Source: Bacilli bacterium
GTDB lineage: Bacteria; Bacillota_I; Bacilli_A; ML615J-28; CAG-698
Length of the DNA: 45,285 bases
Assembly: GCA_016296945.1 (NCBI GenBank)
Contig: JAEDHQ010000008.1
Coordinates: 1-45,285, forward strand
Reading direction: 5' to 3'
In this document: positions 1 to 8,098 of the stretch, in pieces
How the letters are laid out: each line of letters starts with the position of its first letter
How positions within the stretch are numbered: position 1 is the first letter of the stretch
Position numbers and translations under genes: made by a program
Notes under the pieces: generated by a model
Told to the model about the DNA's origin: nothing
What the model saw: the letters and a program-made list of their open reading frames with translations, nothing else
Databases searched by the model: none

Positions 1-44
1 AAGGAAGGAAGAATTAATTACACAAAATAAAAAGTAAATAAGCC

Positions 45-73
45 TTGACTTTTTTGATTAAATGTTGTATAAT
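45..73 (+). promoter_or_regulatory. Sigma-A promoter of rpmE
   Basis: A -35 box TTGACT (45-50) and a perfect -10 TATAAT (68-73) are separated by 17 bases. The expected transcript start is near 80, leaving a leader of about 56 bases before rpmE. Confidence 0.8.
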
Positions 74-135
74 ATATCAGGAAATAAAACTTACTATGGT
101 TAGTAAAAAACTATGGCGGAAGGAGAAAAGAGACT

Positions 136-348
136 ATGAAAAAAGGTATTCATCCAAAGTATAACAAAATTACTGTTGTTTGTACTACTTGTGGAAACAC
201 ATTTGAATCTGGTTCTACTTTAAAAGAATTACGTGTTGATACATGTTCTAAATGTCATCCATTCTATACTGGCGAACAAAAATTTGTTCAAGCAGCTGGT
301 AGAGTAGAAAAATTCAATAAACGTCTAGAAAAGAAACAAGCTAAATAA
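136..348 (+). CDS. rpmE: 50S ribosomal protein L31, zinc-binding type
   Basis: This 70-residue protein is ribosomal protein L31, a small component of the large subunit that takes part in the inter-subunit bridge. It opens with MKKGIHPKY and carries two CxxC pairs (CTTC at 16-19 and CSKC at 37-40), so it is the zinc-containing C+ form rather than the zinc-free paralogue. Length is normal for the family. The start is fixed by the strong Shine-Dalgarno GGAAGGAG at 118-125, ten bases upstream. It has its own consensus promoter and its own terminator, so it is a single-gene unit. Confidence 0.95.
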   Translation: MKKGIHPKYNKITVVCTTCGNTFESGSTLKELRVDTCSKCHPFYTGEQKFVQAAGRVEKFNKRLEKKQAK

Positions 349-359
349 GAATGAATGAA

Positions 360-383
360 GTCGTAAGGAATTACGGCTTTTTT
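360..383 (+). terminator. Rho-independent terminator of rpmE
   Basis: A 7-bp stem (GTCGTAA / TTACGGC, one G-T wobble) with a GGAA loop is followed directly by six T. It lies 12 bases after the rpmE stop. Confidence 0.85.
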
Positions 384-434
384 ATTTGTATTTTTTATTA
401 TTGAAAATGTAAATAATGAAAATAAATAAAAGAC

Positions 435-463
435 TTTAAAATCACTTCAAAATTTAGTATAAT
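435..463 (+). promoter_or_regulatory. Putative promoter of tdk-tadA
   Basis: A weak -35 TTTAAA (435-440) and a perfect -10 TATAAT (458-463) are spaced by 17 bases. The region is AT-rich, so the -35 assignment is less certain than the -10. Confidence 0.6.
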
Positions 464-501
464 ATAAGCAATAAATAATATAAAAAAAAGAGGGATTTAT
501 T

Positions 502-1086
502 ATGGATATGAATTTTAAAGAAGGGTTTATTGAAGTCATTTGTGGAAGTATGTTTGCAGGCAAGACTGAAGAATTATGTCGCCGTGTTCGTCGTATTCAT
601 TACGCAAAAAAAGATGTTATTGTTTTTAAACCAGTAATTGATAATCGCTATAGCAATAGTGAAGTTGTTTCCCATAATAATTCTAAAGTAAGTGCGATTG
701 ATGTGGCTGATTCTAAGGCTATTTATGAATATTTGAAAGATAAAAAGTTACCTTATGCAATTGCCATTGATGAAGTACAATTTTTTGATGAAGGAATTGT
801 TGAATTATGCAATCATTATGCTGATTTAGGTGTGAGAGTGATTTGTGCAGGATTAGATAAAGATTTTCGGGGGGAACCTTTTGGAATAATGCCTGAATTA
901 TTATCTTATGCTGAATGTGTTACAAAACTTTATGCAATATGTCAGGTTTGTGGCAACTTAGCAACAAGGACACAAAGAATTATCAATGGTAAACCAGCTC
1001 ACTATGATGATCCTATCATTTTAGTAGGTGCAGAAGAACAATACGAACCACGTTGTCGCCATTGTCATCAAGTTCCTCGTAATTAA
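502..1086 (+). CDS. tdk: Thymidine kinase (type II)
   Basis: Thymidine kinase phosphorylates thymidine to dTMP with ATP in the pyrimidine salvage pathway, in the cytoplasm. The 194-residue protein has the P-loop GSMFAGKT at 15-22, the Walker B-like AIDEVQFF around 88-95, and the structural zinc site made of CQVC (147-150) and CRHC (185-188). Length and motifs match the bacterial type II enzyme. An AGAGGG Shine-Dalgarno lies seven bases before the ATG; a second in-frame ATG at 508 is possible but further from it. tadA follows after only 5 bases, so the two are co-transcribed. Confidence 0.95.
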   Translation: MDMNFKEGFIEVICGSMFAGKTEELCRRVRRIHYAKKDVIVFKPVIDNRYSNSEVVSHNNSKVSAIDVADSKAIYEYLKDKKLPYAIAIDEVQFFDEGIVELCNHYADLGVRVICAGLDKDFRGEPFGIMPELLSYAECVTKLYAICQVCGNLATRTQRIINGKPAHYDDPIILVGAEEQYEPRCRHCHQVPRN

Positions 1087-1091
1087 TAATT

Positions 1092-1556
1092 ATGGATGAT
1101 TATAAATATATAAAGTTAGCTTATAAAGAAGCGTTAAAAGCATATCAAAAAAATGAAGTTCCTGTTGGTTGTGTTGTAGTTAGAGATGGTGTTATACTTT
1201 CTAGAGCGCATAATCTCCGGGAAACAAAGAAATCCGCTATATCTCATGCTGAAGTTGAGGCAATTAATAAAGCTTGTAAGAAAACTAAAGAAAAATTTTT
1301 AGATGGTGCTACAATTTATATAACTCTAGAACCGTGCTTAATGTGTATGGGAGCAATTATCCAAGCTCGAATAAAAAGAATTGTTTATAGTGCAAATGAA
1401 CCAAAGTTTGGAGCGATTGTTAGCATCGGAAATATTTTAAACGATTATAAATTAAATCATCATATAGAAGTTTCACAAGGCTTGATGGAAGAAGAAGTCG
1501 AATCATTAATGAAGAAGTTTTTTAAAGAACTTCGCGAATCAAAAATGATTAAATGA
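1092..1556 (+). CDS. tadA: tRNA adenosine(34) deaminase
   Basis: TadA deaminates adenosine 34 of tRNA-Arg(ACG) to inosine, which is needed to read CGN codons. The 154-residue protein shows the cytidine-deaminase zinc site: HAE (H52, catalytic E54) and PCLMC (C82, C85), with VPVGCVVV near the N-terminus. It starts 5 bases after the tdk stop and no Shine-Dalgarno is visible in front of the ATG, so translation probably depends on ribosomes finishing tdk. It ends with TGA, and reading through would add only AT-rich intergenic sequence; this supports the standard genetic code. A guanine or cytosine deaminase is less likely given the motif set. Confidence 0.92.
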   Translation: MDDYKYIKLAYKEALKAYQKNEVPVGCVVVRDGVILSRAHNLRETKKSAISHAEVEAINKACKKTKEKFLDGATIYITLEPCLMCMGAIIQARIKRIVYSANEPKFGAIVSIGNILNDYKLNHHIEVSQGLMEEEVESLMKKFFKELRESKMIK

Positions 1557-1595
1557 CATTATTGTTTATTTATGTTTTTTTTCATAAATTATTTA

Positions 1596-1624
1596 TTGAA
1601 AAAAATACATAAATAGTATATAAT
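1596..1624 (+). promoter_or_regulatory. Promoter of the SRP RNA gene
   Basis: A -35 TTGAAA (1596-1601) and a -10 TATAAT (1619-1624) are spaced by 17 bases. The predicted start, about 1630, falls at the first base pair of the SRP RNA helix, which supports both calls. Confidence 0.8.
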
Positions 1625-1628
1625 TATT

Positions 1629-1749
1629 AAGATCTATGTTTAGGTCTCTGTATCCAATACTAAGCAGTGAACCAGGTCAGGTCGTGACTGAAGCAGCCTT
1701 AAGCTTTCCTTAGTATGTGGGTATGGAGACTTAAGCATAGATCTTTTTT
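1629..1749 (+). ncRNA. ffs: Small (4.5S-type) signal recognition particle RNA
   Basis: The region has the diagnostic SRP helix 8 sequence: CAGGTCAGGTC, a GTGA tetraloop, then ACTGAAGCAGCC (about 1673-1698). The ends 1629-1648 and 1726-1745 pair in one long helix with only a few wobble pairs, giving a hairpin of about 120 nucleotides. This is the short bacterial form, without the Alu domain of the longer Bacillus scRNA. The RNA binds Ffh and targets nascent membrane and secreted proteins. A run of T (to 1749) directly follows the closing helix, so the helix probably also serves as the terminator. Confidence 0.93.
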
Positions 1750-1761
1750 AAAGGTGAGTAT

Positions 1762-2751
1762 ATGGAAGAAAAAAATATAGTAAATAAAAACATTGAACTT
1801 GTGAAAGAGATCTTGAAAAATAAAGTGGTTGTTGCACCTTTAGCAGGATATACAAATCTAGCGTTTCGAAAAATTGTAAAAGAAATGGGGGCATCTTTAG
1901 TCTTTACAGAGATGGTCAGTGCTAAAGGTTTAATCTATGAGAATGATAAAACATTTGATTATTTAAAAACTATTTCTTCTGAACATCCGTTAGCAGTGCA
2001 AATCTTTGGCGGTGATATTAACGAAATGAAAGATGCAGCACAAATTGTTTTTAACCAAGGTTGTGCTGATATTTTGGATATTAATATGGGATGCCCTGTT
2101 AAAAAAGTACTAAAACAAGAAGCTGGAAGTAAGATGCTTTTAGATGTAAAAAAAATATATCAAATGGTAAAGGCAATTGTGGAAATATCTCCAATTCCAG
2201 TCAGTTGTAAAATTAGAGCAGGATGGGATCACCAAAGTATTAACTGTGTGGAAGTTGCAAAAGCAATTGAAAAAGCTGGTGCTTCCATGATTACAATTCA
2301 TGGGCGGACAAGAAGTGATATGTATGGTGGGAAAGTAAATCTAGATTTTATTAAGATGGTAAAAGAAGCTGTTAATATACCTGTAATTGGTAATGGTGAC
2401 ATTCGTTCAATTTCTGATGCAAAAAAAATGCTTGAATATACAAAAGTAGATGCGATTATGATAGGTAGAGGATCTTTAGGAGATCCTTGGTTAATCAGAG
2501 ATTTAGCTGATTATTTTAAAGGTTTAAAAATCAAAGAAAAGCCAACAATTGAGGAAAGAGTGGAAATGATGAAATATCATTTTGAAGAATTAAAAAAAAT
2601 TAAAGCAGAATACATTGCTATTTTAGAAATGCGCTCTTTGGCTGCTTGGTATGTTCGCACTGTTCCCAATAACAAAGCTTTCAAATTAGCTTTAAATAAG
2701 GTCAATACATCGCAAGAATTTTATCAATTATTAGAGACTTTAAAAAATTAA
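1762..2751 (+). CDS. dus: tRNA-dihydrouridine synthase (DusB-like)
   Basis: This FMN enzyme reduces uridine to dihydrouridine in tRNA D-loops. The 329-residue TIM-barrel protein has APLAGYTNLAFR at 25-36, the catalytic cysteine in NMGCPVKK (C111), the FMN-binding stretches HGRTR, NGDI and GRGSLGDPW, and a C-terminal helical tRNA-binding domain. Length is normal. An AAGGTGAG Shine-Dalgarno precedes the ATG closely. The gene begins 13 bases after the SRP RNA with no separate promoter visible, so read-through from the ffs promoter probably drives it. It heads the run of genes that continues with lysA. Confidence 0.93.
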   Translation: MEEKNIVNKNIELVKEILKNKVVVAPLAGYTNLAFRKIVKEMGASLVFTEMVSAKGLIYENDKTFDYLKTISSEHPLAVQIFGGDINEMKDAAQIVFNQGCADILDINMGCPVKKVLKQEAGSKMLLDVKKIYQMVKAIVEISPIPVSCKIRAGWDHQSINCVEVAKAIEKAGASMITIHGRTRSDMYGGKVNLDFIKMVKEAVNIPVIGNGDIRSISDAKKMLEYTKVDAIMIGRGSLGDPWLIRDLADYFKGLKIKEKPTIEERVEMMKYHFEELKKIKAEYIAILEMRSLAAWYVRTVPNNKAFKLALNKVNTSQEFYQLLETLKN

Positions 2752-2783
2752 GAAATAAAAATATATTAATTTTAGGTGAAAAA

Positions 2784-4082
2784 ATGAAAACAAAAACAAT
2801 GCAAATTAAAGATAATAAACTGTATCTTGGATCATTTTCATTAGAAGAATTAGCCGATAAATTCGGTACTCCTTTGTATGTATATGATGAAGTGCATATG
2901 CGAAATAAAATTAGTCGTTATGTTAATAACTTCAAAGATGATAAATATGATTGTAAAATCGTTTATGCCACAAAAGCTTTTCTAGCACCATATTTAGTTC
3001 AAATTTTAAAAGAATATGGAGTTTATGCAGATGCAGTGAGTGGTGGAGATTTATATTTACTAGAGCAATCAGGATATCCGATGAATATGGTAGTCCTTCA
3101 TGGTAATAACAAGTCGATAGCAGAATTAGAAATGGCAATAGAGAAGGGCGTTGGATATATTGTTGTTGATAATGTCAGTGAATTACAAGATTTAATCGAA
3201 TTAACAAATAAGAGAAAAACATTAGTAAAAACATTATTTAGAGTCAATCCGGGAGTTGAGGCTCATACTCATACTTTTATTCAAACATCATTATTAGATT
3301 CTAAATTTGGAGAATCAATTTTTGATTTATCTACAATTGATCAGATTATGATGTTATATAAAAATAGTCAATATGTCACTTTAGATGGCTTTCATGCTCA
3401 TATCGGTAGTCAAATTTCTGACGGAAAATCATTTGTAAAATTAGTAGAAGTGATGGCTAAGTTTATTAAAGAAGTAGAAGATAAATATCAAATGAAGATG
3501 AGTACCCTTGATTTGGGTGGTGGCTTTGGAATTAAATATCTTGATGATGATAAGGAAATAAACGTAGAAGAAGCTGTTAAATTAATATTAGATGCTGTTC
3601 ATCAAGAATTTAATGGATTAGGATTAAGCATTAAAAACTTAATGATTGAACCAGGAAGAAGCATTGTTGGTGATTCGGGAATTACAATTTATCGTACGCA
3701 TCGCATCAAACATACTTATGCTGGCGTTGAATATGCTTTTATTGATGGTGGTATGCCAGATAACATCCGTCCTTCACTATATCAAGCAAAATATACTGTT
3801 ATTAATGCAAGTCGTGTTGAGGGAGAAAAGAATGTATATAATATTGCTGGTAAATGCTGTGAAAGTGGAGATATGATTGCAAAAGGCGTTGAAATAACAA
3901 AGCCATTATGTGATGATATTTTGTGTGTTTTTTCCACAGGAGCTTATTGTTATTCAATGTCAATGAATTACAATGGCTTGACAAGACCAGGAGTTATTTT
4001 TGTTAATGAAGATAAAATAACTGAAGCAATTAGAAAAGAAACATATGAGGAGTTAGTAAAGACTTGTAATTTCAAGTTTTGA
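2784..4082 (+). CDS. lysA: Diaminopimelate decarboxylase
   Basis: LysA decarboxylates meso-diaminopimelate to L-lysine using PLP. The 432-residue protein has the PLP lysine in YATKAF (K64), HIGSQ (206-210), the phosphate-binding loop DLGGGFGIKY (243-252), EPGRSIVG (289-296) and the active-site CCESGD (358-363) contributed across the dimer. It starts after a clear AGGTG. No other lysine-pathway gene is present in the window; its neighbours are peptidases that would release DAP-containing peptides from the cell wall. That context suggests a role in turning salvaged DAP into lysine, though an ordinary biosynthetic role is equally compatible with the sequence. Confidence 0.93.
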   Translation: MKTKTMQIKDNKLYLGSFSLEELADKFGTPLYVYDEVHMRNKISRYVNNFKDDKYDCKIVYATKAFLAPYLVQILKEYGVYADAVSGGDLYLLEQSGYPMNMVVLHGNNKSIAELEMAIEKGVGYIVVDNVSELQDLIELTNKRKTLVKTLFRVNPGVEAHTHTFIQTSLLDSKFGESIFDLSTIDQIMMLYKNSQYVTLDGFHAHIGSQISDGKSFVKLVEVMAKFIKEVEDKYQMKMSTLDLGGGFGIKYLDDDKEINVEEAVKLILDAVHQEFNGLGLSIKNLMIEPGRSIVGDSGITIYRTHRIKHTYAGVEYAFIDGGMPDNIRPSLYQAKYTVINASRVEGEKNVYNIAGKCCESGDMIAKGVEITKPLCDDILCVFSTGAYCYSMSMNYNGLTRPGVIFVNEDKITEAIRKETYEELVKTCNFKF

Positions 4083-4093
4083 AATAATTAATT

Positions 4094-5005
4094 ATGGAAA
4101 GTATAAATAAGAAAGATAATATTAAAATATTTGATACACATAGTGATATGCTCTATGACCTTGCTCGTCGCAAAAAGGCGGGAGTTGAAAATCGTTTCGA
4201 TTTTCATGTCAATCAGTTGAAGAATAGTGTTATTAAAGCGGCTGTTTGGACAATGTATTCACCAGATGATTTTGATCTAATCGAAGATTTAGAGATAGCT
4301 TTAAAGGAAATAGATTTTAAGAAGTTACCTGATTTTAAAGTAATTTTAGGATTAGAAGGATTACGCAATTTAAAAGAAGTTAGTGATATTGATAAGTTAT
4401 ATGCAATGGGTTTCCGTCATGCAATGGTTACATGGAATGAAGAGAATAAATACGCAACTGGTGCTAAGGCCGATAAAGATCATGGAATTACTGCTGATGG
4501 AATTAAACTATATAAACGAATGGAAGAACTAGGAATGATAATTGACCTTGCTCATTTAAACGAAAAAAGTTTTTATCAAGCTTTAGAAGTAGTAAATAAA
4601 AAGATCATTTATTCACATGGCTGTGTTAAAAAACTATGTGATCATGTTCGTAATGTAACTGATGATCAAATGCGAGCTTTGAAAAAAGTTGATGGCTTAT
4701 TAGGCTTAACATTAGCTAATAACTTTGTTAGTAGTAACAAAGAAGAACAAGATTTAGAACATTTTTTAAATCATTTAGATGCTGCAGTCGAGATTATGAG
4801 CGTTGATAATGTTTGCTTTGGCTTTGACTTTATGGATTATTTAGTAGAATTCCCTAATTCAAATATTCAAGATGTTAGCGATGCTACTTTAGCTTATCGA
4901 ATTATTGAAGGAATGAGAAAACGAGGATATAGTGAAGAAGATATTCAAAAAATTTGCTATGATAATTTCTATTCTCGTTACCAAGACTGTATTTTTAATA
5001 AATAG
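4094..5005 (+). CDS. Membrane dipeptidase-like metallopeptidase (M19)
   Basis: M19 enzymes are zinc dipeptidases that accept dipeptides with a D-residue at the C-terminal side, such as those from peptidoglycan stems. The 303-residue protein carries the family metal ligands in order: HSD (H16, D18), E88 in GLEG, H154 in LAHLN, H175 in YSHG, and D245 in GFDF. RN at 186-187 matches the conserved substrate-binding Arg region. No signal peptide is seen, so it should be cytoplasmic. The gene starts 11 bases after lysA with no recognisable Shine-Dalgarno. The usual SHS motif reads SHG here. Placement beside lysA and the LD-carboxypeptidase fits stem-peptide recycling. Confidence 0.88.
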   Translation: MESINKKDNIKIFDTHSDMLYDLARRKKAGVENRFDFHVNQLKNSVIKAAVWTMYSPDDFDLIEDLEIALKEIDFKKLPDFKVILGLEGLRNLKEVSDIDKLYAMGFRHAMVTWNEENKYATGAKADKDHGITADGIKLYKRMEELGMIIDLAHLNEKSFYQALEVVNKKIIYSHGCVKKLCDHVRNVTDDQMRALKKVDGLLGLTLANNFVSSNKEEQDLEHFLNHLDAAVEIMSVDNVCFGFDFMDYLVEFPNSNIQDVSDATLAYRIIEGMRKRGYSEEDIQKICYDNFYSRYQDCIFNK

Positions 5006-5054
5006 ATTTAAATTTTTTTAAAAAGAAAAGCAAAAAAATATAAAAGGTGAAAAT

Positions 5055-6152
5055 ATGGATAGAGTAAAAGGATTAGATGATTTATTAAATGAAGCAGTTA
5101 AAAATGGTGTATTTCCTGGAGCAAATTATGTCATAGTTTCTAAATATGGAAAGTATATGAACTCTTTTGGCAAGAAGGCCTTAATCCCTAATGAAGAAGA
5201 TAATTCAATCGAAACATTATATGATATGGCTTCTTGTACAAAAGTATTGTCTACTACATCATGTATTATGAAATTATTAGAAATGGGAAAATTAAGATTA
5301 TATGATTCAGTTAGTCAATATATTCCTCAGTTTATTCATAAAGATATATTAATTTGGGATTTACTAACTCATAGTTCAGGGTTACCAGCTGATGTTCATC
5401 GTGCTGCAAGATTAAAAAGCAAAGAAGAATTACTAGAAAAGATATTTAATGTGGAATTAAAATATGAGCGCTTAACAAATGTTGTATATTCAGATATTGG
5501 TTTTATTCTTTTAGGATTGATTGTGGAAAAGGTAAGTGGAATGGCACTAGATGAATTCGCGAAGAAATTTGTTTTTGATCCATTAGAAATGTTTAATACA
5601 GGCTTTAATAGAATTAAACCTGATATGGATGTAGATATTATGAAGTATGCTCCAACTGAAAAACGCTCTGACGAAATTGTTAATGAGATTTTACGAGGTA
5701 AAGTACATGATGAAAAAGCCTATATTATGGGAGGCGTTGCTGGTCATGCAGGTTTATTTAGTTGTGTTGAAGATATTAGTCATTATATTGAAATGATTTT
5801 AAATGATGGGGTTTATAATGGTAAACAGTTTTTCTCGAAAGCAACAATTGATTTATTGTTTACTCCACAGGTAAGAGTACCAAAAGGCGTTAGCCTTGAT
5901 TGTACGCAACGTGGTTTAGGTTGGATTGTAAAAGGAGATTTTTGTGGGGCGGGAGATCTAGCGAGCCCAGAGACAATTCATCATACTGGATTTACTGGTA
6001 CTAATGTTTGTATTGATAGAATCAATAAAGTTGGTTTTTCGATTCTATCTAATCGAGTTCATCCAAGTCGTTCTAATACTCTATTAATTCCTTTACGAGC
6101 AAGACTTGGAAATTATATTATAGCTAATTTTGGAGGACGTAATGAATACTAA
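5055..6152 (+). CDS. Beta-lactamase-fold serine hydrolase (class C/AmiE-like)
   Basis: This 365-residue protein belongs to the beta-lactamase/penicillin-binding serine hydrolase superfamily. The catalytic SxxK is SCTK (S60, K63), the second motif is YSD (145-147, in place of YxN) and the third is HTG (310-312). There is no signal peptide. Family members include esterases, D-aminopeptidases and the Bacillus YbbE/AmiE muramyl-L-alanine amidase, which sits in that organism's muropeptide-rescue operon with nagZ and namZ. Because this window also holds NagZ-like and NamZ genes, an amidase acting on muropeptides is the most attractive guess, but the sequence alone does not decide it. AAGGTGA precedes the ATG; the 3' end overlaps the next gene by 11 bases. 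Confidence 0.82.
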   Translation: MDRVKGLDDLLNEAVKNGVFPGANYVIVSKYGKYMNSFGKKALIPNEEDNSIETLYDMASCTKVLSTTSCIMKLLEMGKLRLYDSVSQYIPQFIHKDILIWDLLTHSSGLPADVHRAARLKSKEELLEKIFNVELKYERLTNVVYSDIGFILLGLIVEKVSGMALDEFAKKFVFDPLEMFNTGFNRIKPDMDVDIMKYAPTEKRSDEIVNEILRGKVHDEKAYIMGGVAGHAGLFSCVEDISHYIEMILNDGVYNGKQFFSKATIDLLFTPQVRVPKGVSLDCTQRGLGWIVKGDFCGAGDLASPETIHHTGFTGTNVCIDRINKVGFSILSNRVHPSRSNTLLIPLRARLGNYIIANFGGRNEY

Positions 6153-7134
6153 TTTACAATATACTAATTTTAAAGAATCAATGATCCCTGCCTTAGTAGA
6201 GTTATGGAATCATGATGTTTATCAATCAGAAATTTATGCTGAATTTAGTGAAGAAGATTTTAAGAACCGTTTTTTAAATAATCCTAATTATGATGAAAAC
6301 GGCACCGTTGCAGTTTTAGATGGCGAAAAGCTTGTTGGTTTTGGATGTGCTGCCTATCATAAAAATAGTGATCCTAGCACTTCTTGTGGTTTTATTACTT
6401 GCTTAGTAGTAGCAAAAGAATATCGTCGTCAAGGAATCGGTTCAAAAATTCTATCTTTATTAGAAGAATACATTAAAGCAAGTGGACGTAGTGTAATCCG
6501 TAACTATTTTGGAGCACCAATGAATTTAAAATGGTATGTTCCAGGTTATGATAAACATGAGCATGCAGGCGCTCCAGCAGTTCCTTATAATACATCATAT
6601 TATTTTTTACTACTTGCTAATGGATATAATGTTAATGGACAACATGATGGTTTTCATGTAGACTTAACTAAGTTTAAGATGCCACAACCTGTTATTGATA
6701 AAATAAAAGAAAATGAAAAAGATGGCTATACAATTACAATTTATGATGAAAAATTGCATCATGGATTTGATGAAATGTTTGATGCATTACAAAATGAAGG
6801 TTTTAGAAATGCTGTCCATAATGTTTTAGCAACTCCAAATCATGATCCATTATTAATCTGTCAAAAGGATGGAGAAATCTTAGGATTTACTGGTCCAATT
6901 AGAACAGAACCAAGTGGAAGAGCATATCTAGCCGGAGTTGCAATTCATCCAAAAGCACAAAAACGTGGTTTGGGAAAAACAATGTTTTGCACATTATGCC
7001 AAAAATCAAAAGAAAATGGCGCAAAATTTATGACATTATTTACAGGATCAGATAATCGTGCTCGTAATATTTATTTATATGCGGGCTTGAGAATTGCTCA
7101 ATCATTTGTAGTAATGAGAAAAGAATTAAAATAA
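6142..7134 (+). CDS. Two-domain GNAT family N-acetyltransferase
   Basis: The protein (330 residues) contains two GNAT folds. The acetyl-CoA binding motif A appears first as VVAKEYRRQGIGSKIL and again near the C-terminus as HPKAQKRGLGKTM. The substrate is unknown. A longer reading from a TTG at 6130 is possible, but the ATG at 6142 sits six bases after GGAGG and is preferred. The start overlaps the preceding serine hydrolase by 11 bases, indicating translational coupling. A second two-domain GNAT gene of the same type lies at 27391-28416, next to nagB. That pairing hints at an amino-sugar or amino-acid substrate from wall turnover, which is inference only. Confidence 0.85.
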   Translation: MNTNLQYTNFKESMIPALVELWNHDVYQSEIYAEFSEEDFKNRFLNNPNYDENGTVAVLDGEKLVGFGCAAYHKNSDPSTSCGFITCLVVAKEYRRQGIGSKILSLLEEYIKASGRSVIRNYFGAPMNLKWYVPGYDKHEHAGAPAVPYNTSYYFLLLANGYNVNGQHDGFHVDLTKFKMPQPVIDKIKENEKDGYTITIYDEKLHHGFDEMFDALQNEGFRNAVHNVLATPNHDPLLICQKDGEILGFTGPIRTEPSGRAYLAGVAIHPKAQKRGLGKTMFCTLCQKSKENGAKFMTLFTGSDNRARNIYLYAGLRIAQSFVVMRKELK

Positions 7135-7153
7135 AAAATAAGGATTATTGATA

Positions 7154-8098
7154 ATGAAGAAGTTATCCCAAGGAGCAACAATCGGAATAATAAACCCAGC
7201 TTTTAAAAATCCCAATGATGCATTAGAAAAATATGATTATATGGTTAAATACTTAGAAGGTTTGGGGTATAAATTGAAATTCGGAAAAACTTTTTTTGCT
7301 GAAGAAGGATACTTAGCTGGAAGTGATGATTTACGTGCTAAAGATCTTGAAGAAATGTTTCTAGATAAGGAAGTTGAAGCAATTATTTGCATGCGTGGTG
7401 GTTACGGATGCTCAAGAATGGTTGATAAAATTAATTTCGATATTATTAAAAGTAATCCGAAAATATTGTGTGGGTTTAGCGATGTTACTGTTTTACTTAA
7501 TAACATCTATAAACATGCTAAGATTCCATCCTTACATGGATTAGTAGGAATCTATTTAGGGCATAAAAAATGTAATGAAGATACTAATCAATATTTCTGG
7601 GATGCTTTTAATAAGCAACAGTTAGGTCGTATCTTAAAGAATCCAAAGGAAGTCGAATCACATACTTTAGTTAGTGGTTGCGCTGAAGGAGTATTAGTAG
7701 GTGGCAATTTAAGTTTACTTGCTACACTTTGTGGAACAGACTATGAAGTTGATTTTACTGATAAGATTGTTTTTATTGAGGAAGTAACAGAAGAACCATA
7801 TCAAATAGACCGTTATTTATCAAGCCTCCGTTTGCGTGGAATGCTTAATAAAGCAAAAGGATTTATTTTTGGATATTTTACTGATTGTAACCCTAGTGAA
7901 AGCAAAAAAGATGGGCAAACTGTTGAAAGCTTAATTAAAGAATATTTTGGTTCTTTAGGTAAACCTGTTATTACAGGATTTGCTTGTGGACATGATTTTC
8001 CATTTATTACATTACCAATAGGTGTGAAAGTTAAAATGGATGCAGATAATAAAACTATTGAAATATTGGAGGAAATTTATGAAACTAATACCAATTAA
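7154..8098 (+). CDS. LD-carboxypeptidase, S66 family (LdcA/MccF-like)
   Basis: S66 serine peptidases cut the L-DAP-D-Ala bond of tetrapeptides during murein recycling, or inactivate microcin C (MccF). The protein (314 residues from the ATG at 7154) shows MRGGYG (80-85), the nucleophile serine in GFSD (S109), the acid region FIEEVTEEPYQIDR (207-220) and the catalytic histidine in CGHDFP (H280). There is no signal peptide, which fits the cytoplasmic recycling enzyme. A TTG six bases earlier is less likely than the ATG. Next to lysA and a dipeptidase, LdcA-type tetrapeptide trimming is the better reading than self-immunity, because no microcin or peptide-antibiotic gene is nearby. Confidence 0.88.
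   Translation: MKKLSQGATIGIINPAFKNPNDALEKYDYMVKYLEGLGYKLKFGKTFFAEEGYLAGSDDLRAKDLEEMFLDKEVEAIICMRGGYGCSRMVDKINFDIIKSNPKILCGFSDVTVLLNNIYKHAKIPSLHGLVGIYLGHKKCNEDTNQYFWDAFNKQQLGRILKNPKEVESHTLVSGCAEGVLVGGNLSLLATLCGTDYEVDFTDKIVFIEEVTEEPYQIDRYLSSLRLRGMLNKAKGFIFGYFTDCNPSESKKDGQTVESLIKEYFGSLGKPVITGFACGHDFPFITLPIGVKVKMDADNKTIEILEEIYETNTN

Noticed and set aside
1568..1589. Hairpin ATTTATG / CATAAAT after tadA as a terminator
   Set aside because: The stem is 7 bp of mostly A-T pairs and the T run is in the loop rather than after the stem; it cannot be separated from background in this AT-rich gap.
1554..4082. TGA codons as possible tryptophan (Mycoplasma code)
   Set aside because: TGA ends tadA before non-coding sequence and ends lysA where its homologues end; tryptophan is encoded by TGG throughout.
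6130..6141. Upstream TTG starts for the GNAT (6130), LD-carboxypeptidase (7148), permease (14760) and GH3 (24947) genes
   Set aside because: In each case an ATG slightly downstream has better spacing to a ribosome site or, for the GH3 gene, the upstream part lies in the intergenic hairpin.
7154..8098. MccF-type microcin immunity for the S66 protein
   Set aside because: There is no microcin or peptide-antibiotic gene nearby, and the neighbours are wall-recycling genes, so LD-carboxypeptidase is preferred.
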